From: a virus
IMG/VR virus record: IMGVR_UViG_3300028563_000031
Location: 1 to 45,413 of that record
DNA length: 45,413 bases
Strand: one strand, 5' to 3'
The notes under the pieces are model-generated. The model made no database searches, was not told the origin of the DNA, and saw nothing but the letters and a program-made list of their open reading frames with translations. The translations under genes were made by a program, and so were the position numbers. Below, one piece after another: positions 32,280-39,373 of the stretch (position 1 is the stretch's first letter; each line of letters starts with the position of its first letter).

Positions 32280-34247
32280 TTATGTAGTTACCTTACGGCC
32301 AACTTCAACAAATTTGTTGTTCGATGCGTCAGTACTGTCGTCTCTGTTTAAATACAGATAAACTTCAAGGTAATCACCTACTGCGGTTGGAATCCATGCA
32401 TCAACCAGTGAAAATTTACCTGATTTTGCCGTTACGGAAGGATATGTTGCGCTTCCGCAGGTTATTCTGTAAACAATTCCTGCAACTGCATTCGTTATAT
32501 CCGTAATGGTGGGTGCCGATACTGCGTTAGCAATAGTTTGGAAAAACATTCCTTTGCTGGCATCACAGGTAGTTGCATTTGCTGCCAGAGCTATTGTAGG
32601 ATCAGTCATGAAAATGTACTGGTTCTGATAATTATCTGCTGTTAATGCAGCCAATGTTGCAAACTTTTTACCAACCATAATAGCATTTACGCCTTCTTTC
32701 CAGTAGCTATAAACCATCAGTTCTTCAAGATCGCGTTGCATTCCAATTTTTGCCATTTCACCGGCTTTATTTTCGATCAACTCAATATTACCTGGCATGG
32801 TAAGCCACATAAAACATAAATTACCCATGTTTGGAACACCCTGAATACTAACATCAGGATAATTCATTATAGTTGATTTATTTCCGGAATAATCCTGTTG
32901 TAATGCATAAGCGGCTCTAAATGCTGCATTGTACCAAGGTAAATGTTTTTCATTAACGTGCAGAACCATACCTTTTAATGAAGGAAGAACTTTATTCACA
33001 TCTTCAACAAAACTTTCAACATAAGTAAGAACAGTACTTTTTGTGTAAGTTGTATAAGCAGTAAAAGGTTGAAGACGGAAATCATTCCATGCCCATTTCA
33101 ACAATTTACGAATAACACCTGTAGAACCGTGCAAATGATGTCCTGCTTTTGTTAAAGTAGGTTCAACCCTGCAACCTAAGATACGGCGTTCATTCCATTC
33201 GTTCATCAGAACTTCAAGAATACGTGCCAACATCCATTCAATCCAGGTCCATTTCATAGGGTCACTGCCTTCACGATTCAGGTAACCAATGTATTCTTTT
33301 TCCAATTCTTTAAGATTTGAAAACTTATGTTTAAACATAAGGTCGAATACTTCAGCTTCGATTGGCTCAACTGATGCGCCACCTTTGAAAACACGGCCTC
33401 CTTGAAAAGATTGAGAGAAACTGGTTAAAAAAGCATTTGTCAATACTTCTTTATTCTGAACTCCATATCTTGTTGGAAAGATACCTGCAATTGAATTCAA
33501 AGTTCGGATATAAGCTATTAACGCATCCTGACGGCGAATAATATATTCTTCACCCCAACCGGTATTATCAAATCCCGTAAAATCAATGTCCTGCATTTTG
33601 ATTGAACCAAGCTTTCCTTCAGCTTGCAATTCACCCATACGGTTAGCCAATGTTTTGGCATAAGAACCAAGTGCTTTTTTAAAATCACTTTCGTACTCTT
33701 CCCAATTACCTTCCATTCCTTTATCAGCTGCAAATACTTCTAAAGGCCTACGGGTTGCAGCAACTATGTTCCAAGGTTTATCCATTGCAAATAAAGGAGC
33801 TTCAATGCCAAAAAGGTACTTTTCGGTAGTTTTACCGCCAGTAATTGGAATAACTTTTCCTTTTGGAACCACTTTTTTAGGTTCAGATGCTTCAGGTTCT
33901 TTTTTCAAAGCTTCAATTGTTTTTTCCTGTTCAACTACTTTTGTTTTAATTTCAATGACAGCCTCTGCAGTCGTTTTTGTTGGTTTTTCATCACCAAAAA
34001 CAGCCTTGATCGTTTCTTTTTGATCATCGGCCAAAGCCTGAATTTCCGTGTCAGTTTTATCACTACCATCGTCAGCGTCTCCGCCTTCCATAATAGCTTT
34101 TAGAACATCAGAAAAACTCATTTTAAGTTCTTCCTGGCATTTAGCCTCAATTTTTGCGAGTTCTTCTTTGGAAAGATCATCACCGCCGGTTTTCATTTTT
34201 GCGGTATATCCCAAAGCCGCAATAATTACTTTAAACTTCTTTTTCAT
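32280..34247 (-). CDS. Major capsid protein with fused N-terminal scaffold, 655 aa
   Basis: Residues 1-135 are acidic, with coiled-coil segments (KVVEQEKTIEALKKEPEASEPKK), and look like a scaffolding/delta domain to be removed by the adjacent protease. The main body (about 140-560) has features of HK97-fold capsid proteins of Bacteroidota phages (YIIRRQDALIAYIRTLNSIAGIFPTRYGVQ, RRILGCRVEPT, MVLHVNEKHLPWYNAAF). Residues about 560-655 form an added beta domain shared with the 337-aa protein. It follows the S49 protease with a 10-nt gap. Cleavage near KKVVPKGKVIPITGG is plausible. Confidence 0.88.
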   Translation of the reverse strand: MKKKFKVIIAALGYTAKMKTGGDDLSKEELAKIEAKCQEELKMSFSDVLKAIMEGGDADDGSDKTDTEIQALADDQKETIKAVFGDEKPTKTTAEAVIEIKTKVVEQEKTIEALKKEPEASEPKKVVPKGKVIPITGGKTTEKYLFGIEAPLFAMDKPWNIVAATRRPLEVFAADKGMEGNWEEYESDFKKALGSYAKTLANRMGELQAEGKLGSIKMQDIDFTGFDNTGWGEEYIIRRQDALIAYIRTLNSIAGIFPTRYGVQNKEVLTNAFLTSFSQSFQGGRVFKGGASVEPIEAEVFDLMFKHKFSNLKELEKEYIGYLNREGSDPMKWTWIEWMLARILEVLMNEWNERRILGCRVEPTLTKAGHHLHGSTGVIRKLLKWAWNDFRLQPFTAYTTYTKSTVLTYVESFVEDVNKVLPSLKGMVLHVNEKHLPWYNAAFRAAYALQQDYSGNKSTIMNYPDVSIQGVPNMGNLCFMWLTMPGNIELIENKAGEMAKIGMQRDLEELMVYSYWKEGVNAIMVGKKFATLAALTADNYQNQYIFMTDPTIALAANATTCDASKGMFFQTIANAVSAPTITDITNAVAGIVYRITCGSATYPSVTAKSGKFSLVDAWIPTAVGDYLEVYLYLNRDDSTDASNNKFVEVGRKVTT

Positions 34248-34257
34248 ATTGATTGAT

Positions 34258-35148
34258 TTAAGAATTAAATAATGATTTTATTTGTTGATTTTGAGCCTTA
34301 TTAAAGGCAAGTTGTATAATTTCATCGAATGGCATTACATTATCAATGAGGCCATTCATTTTTGCATTTATTTCGCCATAATTGGCAAAAAAGGTGCGCC
34401 CATTAAGCGTTCCTTCAACTGCGGGGTTAACGTTTGGCCGGTTAGTCTTAACTGTTTCCTGAAAATGAGTAGCCCATGGAGTGAGTTCTTCACTGATCAA
34501 TAATTCGGGGTTTCCTTTTTGGGCTTCAGTAATGGCTTTGTTTTTCCAATTGCTTTCGGGAGGTGTAACACGAATGAGTTTAATACCCATTTGTTTGTAC
34601 ATTTCATCATAGTTTGGAATATCGGCCATTACACCAATACTACCTACCTGGCACATTGGATCAATAGCGTTGATACTATCAAAGAATGAAGAGATGTAAT
34701 AAGCTGAACTCATGTCAATATTATCCACTGCAGCCAGGCATGGTTTGTTTTTCTTTGCCATGATCGCTTTCATTGGAAATATTGAATCAACTGTTCCACC
34801 AGGAGAGTTAACACGTGCCACAATTGCTTTGATGGCATCATTTTCAAATGCATCCTCGAACATGGCAGCAATATCTTCAGTGCCATAATCCCACCATGAT
34901 CCGGAACGAGTCAAAACTCCAGAAATGGGAATAACAGCAACGCCTTCCATTTCCTTGTCATCATCATTATTGCAGGGGTTGAGCATGTCATCGAAAATGC
35001 TCATTTTTAAAACAGGCTTATCAGGCAAGGTAAGAACCTGACCTTTGCTGATTGCTAATAAATAAGGATAGTATTTTACCATTGCTTCTGGAGTGACCAA
35101 AAGCGTACTGGTAAAAATTTCATCGAAGAATTTGGAATATTTCTGCAT
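34258..35148 (-). CDS. S49-family (SppA/protease C-like) prohead protease, 296 aa
   Basis: A ClpP/crotonase-fold serine protease. VNSPGG at 113-118 gives the oxyanion strand, MSSAYYISS at 146-154 contains the nucleophile Ser (S148), and GSIGVMADIPNY at 169-180 is the conserved loop; a Lys near 198-200 would complete the dyad. It precedes the scaffold-capsid fusion directly, as head-maturation proteases do. Its start codon lies 3 nt from the foot of a 15-bp perfect hairpin, and a GTCCTTTA element overlaps the other foot, so translation of the head operon may be controlled there. Confidence 0.9.
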   Translation of the reverse strand: MQKYSKFFDEIFTSTLLVTPEAMVKYYPYLLAISKGQVLTLPDKPVLKMSIFDDMLNPCNNDDDKEMEGVAVIPISGVLTRSGSWWDYGTEDIAAMFEDAFENDAIKAIVARVNSPGGTVDSIFPMKAIMAKKNKPCLAAVDNIDMSSAYYISSFFDSINAIDPMCQVGSIGVMADIPNYDEMYKQMGIKLIRVTPPESNWKNKAITEAQKGNPELLISEELTPWATHFQETVKTNRPNVNPAVEGTLNGRTFFANYGEINAKMNGLIDNVMPFDEIIQLAFNKAQNQQIKSLFNS

Positions 35149-35151
35149 AGA

Positions 35152-35192
35152 AGCAATTTTAATGCAATGCTATACAATGCATTAAAATTGCT
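35152..35192 (-). promoter_or_regulatory. 15-bp perfect hairpin in the head-operon leader
   Basis: AGCAATTTTAATGCA (35152-35166) and TGCATTAAAATTGCT (35178-35192) are perfectly complementary, with an 11-nt loop. Its 3' foot on the minus strand is 3 nt before the protease ATG. No U-tract follows, so it is not a terminator. It would bury the ribosome-binding region or serve as a protein-binding operator. Confidence 0.75.
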
Positions 35193-35199
35193 AAAGGAC
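35192..35199 (-). promoter_or_regulatory. GTCCTTTA late-module element, copy 5
   Basis: Minus-strand GTCCTTTA 43 nt upstream of the protease start and touching the leader hairpin. Confidence 0.6.
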
Positions 35200-35235
35200 T
35201 ATATTTTAAGAGGTAGAATATTAAAGTTCAATCAA

Positions 35236-35622
35236 TTAAAATAAAAAATCAGTTGATTGACGTAAAAAAGTGTATTTAGTTTCTGATATTTTACGGGAGT
35301 TTGCAGAATAAACTACTGGATTATCCAGACTGCCCCAAATGGCTATTTGACCATCAGAAGTGCGTAATCTGAATATTTGCGGTTGTCTGGTTAGGTCAGT
35401 ATTAGTTAAAGGATTAATATTGCCATTAACAGCCAGTTTCTCATCTATCAGTAAACCGGCAGGTGTATTTTTAGCATCTTGAGTAAAAGTTGCAGGCATT
35501 ATATTTTCAATTTCACTAAATGAAAATCCTGGATAAAATGTTACAACCTGATCAGTAATATCTTTAACTGCGCTAAAGTTCACTCTTTCAATTTTATCAC
35601 ATAAATAAATTGTTGTGTTCAT
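35236..35622 (-). CDS. Hypothetical beta-rich protein, 128 aa
   Basis: A small soluble protein (MNTTIYLCDKIERVNF ... LTRQPQIFRLRTSDGQIAIWGSLDNPVVYSANSRKI) with alternating strands. No signal peptide or known motif is seen. It lies just upstream of the head operon, separated by a 87-nt leader with hairpin. A virion or assembly role is possible; otherwise unknown. Confidence 0.65.
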   Translation of the reverse strand: MNTTIYLCDKIERVNFSAVKDITDQVVTFYPGFSFSEIENIMPATFTQDAKNTPAGLLIDEKLAVNGNINPLTNTDLTRQPQIFRLRTSDGQIAIWGSLDNPVVYSANSRKISETKYTFLRQSTDFLF

Positions 35623-35728
35623 GGCAAAAAGTTTAATGAAGTTTAATAAAGTTTAATCGTGAGGACAATTAGCCCGGTTTCGTCTATGTAATTATTTTTT
35701 AACTCATTGATAATCAATATTAATATTT

Positions 35729-36235
35729 TTAGCAAATAATTCGATTTTGTGATTGTGCTTTTTGCTGATTTTTTCGAACCGAAACTAATATTTTCCAGCG
35801 TTGATAATCTTTGATTGCCCGATCAGAATATTTTGAATCAATATTACATTCATCAAGAAATAAATTAACACATTCCTTGTATGAAAAACCGCCATTTCTA
35901 AAATCTTTCATGCGCTCATGAAAATAAAAGCGGTAAGCCTTCTCAATTGCCCTTGCTAATACTTCATTTCGAGTAGTGCTGATGTAATTATAATAAAATG
36001 GATCCTTATCCGGTTGAAAAGGGGTCTCAATTATAAACATTTCCTCTCCAAAATCCGGGGTTTTATAATTTGGTGGGCTTGGCATCAAAAGATTATTGAA
36101 TTTATATGCCAAACAAAGCTCATCAGCATCAGCCCTGGGAAATTTAAAAACCGGTTCACTTATCTGGTAGTAACCTCTTAAAAATTGTTGATAGAATGGT
36201 TCTAAACGAATGCGGGTTAGGATTCCACTGCTCAT
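35729..36235 (-). CDS. Hypothetical helical protein, 168 aa
   Basis: A soluble protein beginning MSSGILTRIRLEPFYQQFLRGYY. The C-terminal half is helical and basic (NEVLARAIEKAYRFYFHERMKDFRNGG ... DYQRWKILVSVRKNQQKAQSQNR). It stands between the anti-defence genes and the head genes, with gaps on both sides. Its position before the late modules makes a late regulator conceivable; nothing in the sequence demonstrates it. Confidence 0.62.
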   Translation of the reverse strand: MSSGILTRIRLEPFYQQFLRGYYQISEPVFKFPRADADELCLAYKFNNLLMPSPPNYKTPDFGEEMFIIETPFQPDKDPFYYNYISTTRNEVLARAIEKAYRFYFHERMKDFRNGGFSYKECVNLFLDECNIDSKYSDRAIKDYQRWKILVSVRKNQQKAQSQNRIIC

Positions 36236-36318
36236 AGTTTTTTGGTTTTGTGTTAATATTAAATGATTAATTGTTAATAATAAAGGAAAGGATATATACG
36301 CATTGATTACAATCCTGT

Positions 36319-36386
36319 TACCTTTGCAATGCTTTTAACACTAGACAAAACCGTCACATTGCCCCGGCTGGTACCGGGGCTTTTTT
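36319..36386 (+). ncRNA. Candidate rightward small RNA with strong terminator
   Basis: On the plus strand TACCTTTG (36319-36326) matches the Bacteroidota TAnnTTTG -7 box, and about 35-55 nt later a perfect terminator follows: GCCCCGG-6 nt-CCGGGGC then T6 (36361-36386). Every annotated gene here is leftward, so a rightward terminator has no mRNA to serve. A transcript of about 55-60 nt is predicted. No clear -33 element is seen, so the promoter is uncertain. Confidence 0.4.
36361..36386 (+). terminator. Rightward rho-independent terminator
   Basis: GCCCCGG (36361-36367) pairs with CCGGGGC (36374-36380), followed by six T on the plus strand only. The opposite strand lacks a U-tract. It may end a small RNA or protect against rightward transcription. 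Confidence 0.8.
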
Positions 36387-36453
36387 ATTATATAGAAATA
36401 GCCTCTATCGGTGATTTTGGGGCAAGCATAAGAACATCCTGCCCCGATAATCA

Positions 36454-36801
36454 TTACTCCAAAATCGTCCAGTCATTTGAAAGCATATCGGTTTGAGATG
36501 CTAACCAGCCATTAACGATTGTTCCATCAGCAGCTTTCATACATAGATAAGCAGTAAACTTAACTTTGTCGTCTTCATCTGCTGGAGAAATGCGATTACC
36601 ATTACCATCTAAAACATCTTTTAGATAAAAGTCCTTTACACTTTGTGGCAATGATTTAACCTTGTCAATTACCATGTCAATGTGTAGTTCATCGGCTGGC
36701 CGCATAAAAACAAACATGCCTTTACCGTTCCAACCTTGTCGAGCAATTCGCCCACCCGCTTTTGCAACTTCTAAAGCTGCACCAAAAGATAAATTTTCCA
36801 T
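36454..36801 (-). CDS. DUF2829 protein, Tad2-like candidate Thoeris inhibitor, 115 aa
   Basis: SFGAALEVAKAGGRIARQGWNGKGMFVFM (residues 5-33) and the C-terminal AYLCMKAADGTIVNGWLASQTDMLSNDW (84-111) are the two hallmark segments of DUF2829. In that family phage Tad2 proteins bind and sequester the cyclic ADP-ribose signal made by Thoeris TIR enzymes. Length near 115 fits, and the GWN and SQTDM residues are intact. An extra 30-residue insertion (PADELHIDMVIDKVKSLPQSVKDFYLK) between the segments is longer than I remember for small members. It lies next to an ASCH gene and the DGR. Anti-defence activity is inferred from family membership. Confidence 0.85.
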   Translation of the reverse strand: MENLSFGAALEVAKAGGRIARQGWNGKGMFVFMRPADELHIDMVIDKVKSLPQSVKDFYLKDVLDGNGNRISPADEDDKVKFTAYLCMKAADGTIVNGWLASQTDMLSNDWTILE

Positions 36802-36898
36802 AAAATTGATTTTTAAATTATTAATATATAGTGAAATAAAAACTCATAATAATGCCAGCCCATAACAACAGCTGCGGCTCGTTAGGGCTCAATCTGAG

Positions 36899-37456
36899 TC
36901 ATTTTTTAAAAATTAGTTTGGATCCACCATCCCCCTTAAATGGCAAATAGTAACCCTGCCCATTTTTATAAGGTATTGGCTCCATCAGGATACGATGGTT
37001 GGAACCTAACCAGGCGAAGCGACCAGGAGTGTAATCGCCAAAAGATAATTCGGGTTCGATTATACGTGTCCAAACCATTTCGTGGTTATGAATCCAAAAG
37101 TAACCATCGGACCAGGAGTAAATTTTGGCGCATCGTTCGATATCTACTGCCCCAATGATGAAACCCATGGGAAAGCTGAAATAATAGCCTTTATATCCAT
37201 CATCTTCGCTTTCGTGTTTGTGGAGATAACCTATTTGAACCAACGCGCTTTTGAATGGCTCACGGATGCAAATTTCTGCCTGTTCCTTACTCCATTTTTG
37301 GGCAGAATGTATTAAATAAGTGCCTCGATGAGAAGTTTCCTTTGGGCGTGTTTCTAATTTTTTAATTTTATGTACATATAAGGTTGCCCAGGGTTGCCAC
37401 AATGTTAAGACCTTTGGAACATCAGTATTCATCTGATCAATCATTAAATCTTTCAT
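36899..37456 (-). CDS. ASCH-domain protein, 185 aa
   Basis: VLTLWQPWATLYVHKIKKLETRPKETSHRGTYLIHSAQKW (about 16-55), GFIIGAVDIERC (97-108), SFGDYTPGRFAWLGSNHRIL (137-156) and PYKNGQGYY give the ASCH/PUA-like pattern in order. ASCH proteins bind RNA or nucleotides, and some hydrolyse modified cytidine; their phage roles are mostly unknown. It sits between the DUF2829 gene and the small gene downstream of the reverse transcriptase, separated by short gaps. RNA binding is inferred from the fold. Confidence 0.85.
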   Translation of the reverse strand: MKDLMIDQMNTDVPKVLTLWQPWATLYVHKIKKLETRPKETSHRGTYLIHSAQKWSKEQAEICIREPFKSALVQIGYLHKHESEDDGYKGYYFSFPMGFIIGAVDIERCAKIYSWSDGYFWIHNHEMVWTRIIEPELSFGDYTPGRFAWLGSNHRILMEPIPYKNGQGYYLPFKGDGGSKLIFKK

Positions 37457-37471
37457 ATCTAATAATTTAGT

Positions 37472-37777
37472 TCATGTAAATTTAAATCTCTCATTATCTT
37501 TAACTATAGTAGTCGTAAATGGAAATCCTTCATCCGGTATCTGTTGAATTACCTCAATTAAACCTCCTGCTGAAGTAAAAACGATGTGCTTTTCATTATC
37601 AACAGAGATCTGAAGCTGCAAACATTTACCGCTTCCACGTTCCTTGAAACATTTAGAGTCATCAATTTTGAAATGATATACCACGATTTCGCGGTTTAGG
37701 ATCTTCGACATTTTAATTTTATCACCTTCGTATCCTTTTGAGGGTTCTTTAATTTTAAACTGACTAAAATTATTCAT
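37472..37777 (-). CDS. Small beta-rich protein coupled to the DGR reverse transcriptase, 101 aa
   Basis: Its start overlaps the reverse transcriptase stop by 8 nt, so it is translated with it. The sequence alternates strands (REIVVYHFKIDDS, KCLQLQISVDNEKHIVFTS, PFTTTIVKDNERFKF) with SKCFKERGSGKCLQLQI, consistent with a small beta-barrel (OB-like) protein. It is not the usual helical Avd accessory protein of DGRs by composition. It could replace Avd as an RNA- or DNA-binding partner; this is speculation from coupling. Confidence 0.7.
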   Translation of the reverse strand: MNNFSQFKIKEPSKGYEGDKIKMSKILNREIVVYHFKIDDSKCFKERGSGKCLQLQISVDNEKHIVFTSAGGLIEVIQQIPDEGFPFTTTIVKDNERFKFT

Positions 37778-38723
37778 GTAATAACTTCTTTAATAAATGT
37801 ATACTATTACAATGACTAGCCCAGCCATTGTATGATGCTATGGATTGTTTATTCTTATTGTTTACCAACATCCTGGCAAAGTTCTGTTTAATGCTTTTCC
37901 TTAAAAGAGTATGTGTATGATGGAAAACGTAACCTACAAAATCAATTCCCCTGGCCTTTACCGGAAAGATTTGATAATTATCCTTTATTTGCAGTTTAAG
38001 CCTTTCATTCATATATATTTTTATGTCTGCAAGCAATTTGTGTAAGTACGGTTTGCTATTCGATAAAATAACCAGGTCATCAGCATATCTGAAGTAATAT
38101 TGTACATGCTTTTCTTCTTTCATCCAGTGATCAAAATATGACAAATAGAAATTTGCGAAATATTGGCTGAGATAATTGCCAATGGGTAATCCATCAGTGC
38201 TGTCAATAATTTCATCAAGGAGCCATAATAGATCCAGGTCTTTAAACTTTCGGCGAAGCAATTGCTTCAAAATATTATGATTTATGTTCGGATAGAACTT
38301 TTTAATGTCGAGTTTCATACAATATTGCGTTGCATCTTTATCTTTTAATGCATTTTTAACTGCATTAGCGCAAGCGTGAATTCCCCTTTTTTTAATACAA
38401 CTATAAGTATCGGCGGTAAATGTTGATACAAAAATAGGTTCAAGTATATGCATAATTGCATGGTGAGTGATGCGATCAGGAAAATATGGCAACCTGAATA
38501 TAATCCTTTCTTTTGGTTCGTGTATTGTAAAGGTTGTATAATCAGAAGTTTTGTAAGTTTTATTTATAAGCATTTCGTGAAGCTTCACTATGTTTTCATC
38601 CCTGTTTTTATCGTGTTCAATTATACCAGGTTGTTTTGATTTCCCTTTTCGGGCAATAATATCAGCCAATTGAATATTTTCAATGCTGCAGATCTGTTCG
38701 TATAAATTATTAATCCTTTTCAT
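37770..38723 (-). CDS. Diversity-generating retroelement reverse transcriptase, 317 aa
   Basis: Motifs occur in RT order: KERIIFRLPYFPDRITHHAI (71-90), YCMKLDIKKFYPNI (134-147, catalytic D139), DGLPIGNYLSQYFANFYL (177-194), and FRYADDLVIL (211-220, catalytic D215/D216), then GIDFVGYVF. IGNYLSQ, in place of the QGxxxSP of retroviral enzymes, is the DGR signature in motif 4. No integrase or maturase domain is present. It is transcribed after the two target genes and the 82-nt template 101 bp upstream. It would copy the template RNA with errors at adenines and write the cDNA into the variable repeats. Confidence 0.97.
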   Translation of the reverse strand: MKRINNLYEQICSIENIQLADIIARKGKSKQPGIIEHDKNRDENIVKLHEMLINKTYKTSDYTTFTIHEPKERIIFRLPYFPDRITHHAIMHILEPIFVSTFTADTYSCIKKRGIHACANAVKNALKDKDATQYCMKLDIKKFYPNINHNILKQLLRRKFKDLDLLWLLDEIIDSTDGLPIGNYLSQYFANFYLSYFDHWMKEEKHVQYYFRYADDLVILSNSKPYLHKLLADIKIYMNERLKLQIKDNYQIFPVKARGIDFVGYVFHHTHTLLRKSIKQNFARMLVNNKNKQSIASYNGWASHCNSIHLLKKLLHE

Positions 38724-38824
38724 TTGCCTTTGCTTTTAAAAGATCGCATTCCCCGAAAGTACCAGCGCTCTTTATGGTAATGTTATTTTTTGCCATGCGG
38801 GCAAGGTTTATGTTGCAAATATTC

Positions 38825-38906
38825 GCATAGGTGAGAACTGACGTTCGTATTCGTGTTCGTATAGTTGTAATTCGAATTCGACAAAACGAACCTGGAACCG
38901 GAAGAC
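38825..38906 (-). ncRNA. DGR template repeat (TR), 82 nt
   Basis: Read on the minus strand it encodes SSGSRFVLSNSNYNYTNTNTN. It has 21 adenines, six AAY codons among them. Compared with VR1 it differs at 13 positions and with VR2 at 15; every difference is at a template adenine, and all 61 non-adenine bases are identical in all three. It lies between the first target gene and the reverse transcriptase. Confidence 0.97.
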
Positions 38907-38942
38907 ACTAGCAGCTCTGGCAACATACAACCTTAATATCAA

Positions 38943-39356
38943 TTAAAAAAAATAGTCCTGGTATTCGGCCTTAAACTGCTTTGCAATGTATAATGACTTT
39001 TCAGATGTATCAGTGCAAAGGCGAGAACCGACGTACGTAAACGCGATCGTATAGTCGTAACCCGAATCCGACAAAACGAACCCGGAACCGGAAGACTTAA
39101 CTTCATACCATGGATAGTATTTATATTGATTCCAATCGGTATAATCAGCAATCCATCCATTGTTAATTGCCTGAAAGATGATCATCAGTTTATAAGCATT
39201 AATTATTGCTTTTCTTAAACCTTCAGGTAACATGGATACATCTGGAAGTTTTTCAGGATCCACATTTTCTTTTTTACAGGCGTCTTCAAAGCTTTTAATC
39301 ATTTTAAAATTGAACTCGACCGTCTTTTTAACTGTTTTTTTTGCTTTAGTTTCCAT
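38943..39356 (-). CDS. DGR target protein 1, 137 aa
   Basis: A small soluble protein with no signal peptide or membrane helix. The N-terminus is Lys-rich, and a helical part follows to about residue 70. Then comes the conserved frame YYPWYEVKSSGSGFVLS, the variable region, and VGSRLC followed by a helix (SEKSLYIAKQFKAEYQDYFF). I know this PW.. GSGF .. VGSRLCF pattern from short Bacteroidota phage proteins. Template-encoded NSNYNYTNTNTNVSSH is here DSGYDYTIAFTYVGSR, so most template Asn codons have been changed. It is 17 nt after target 2 and precedes the template. Confidence 0.92.
   Translation of the reverse strand: METKAKKTVKKTVEFNFKMIKSFEDACKKENVDPEKLPDVSMLPEGLRKAIINAYKLMIIFQAINNGWIADYTDWNQYKYYPWYEVKSSGSGFVLSDSGYDYTIAFTYVGSRLCTDTSEKSLYIAKQFKAEYQDYFF
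39015..39096 (-). repeat. DGR variable repeat 1 (VR1), 82 nt
   Basis: Aligned without gaps to TR 38825-38906 (constant offset 190). Thirteen of 21 template adenines are substituted (to G or T), with no other change. It ends 23 codons before the gene end. Confidence 0.97.
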
Positions 39357-39373
39357 TGTTTATTTGGTTTAGA

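Noticed and set aside
36330-36506. Rightward 58-codon frame starting just after the TAnnTTTG box
   Set aside because: It contains the terminator hairpin and U-tract inside its coding part and runs antisense into the DUF2829 gene.
38939-39160. Leftward frame overlapping target 1 and VR1
   Set aside because: It is a shadow frame of the DGR target; the VR codon pattern (AAY codons, matching flanks) only makes sense in the other frame.
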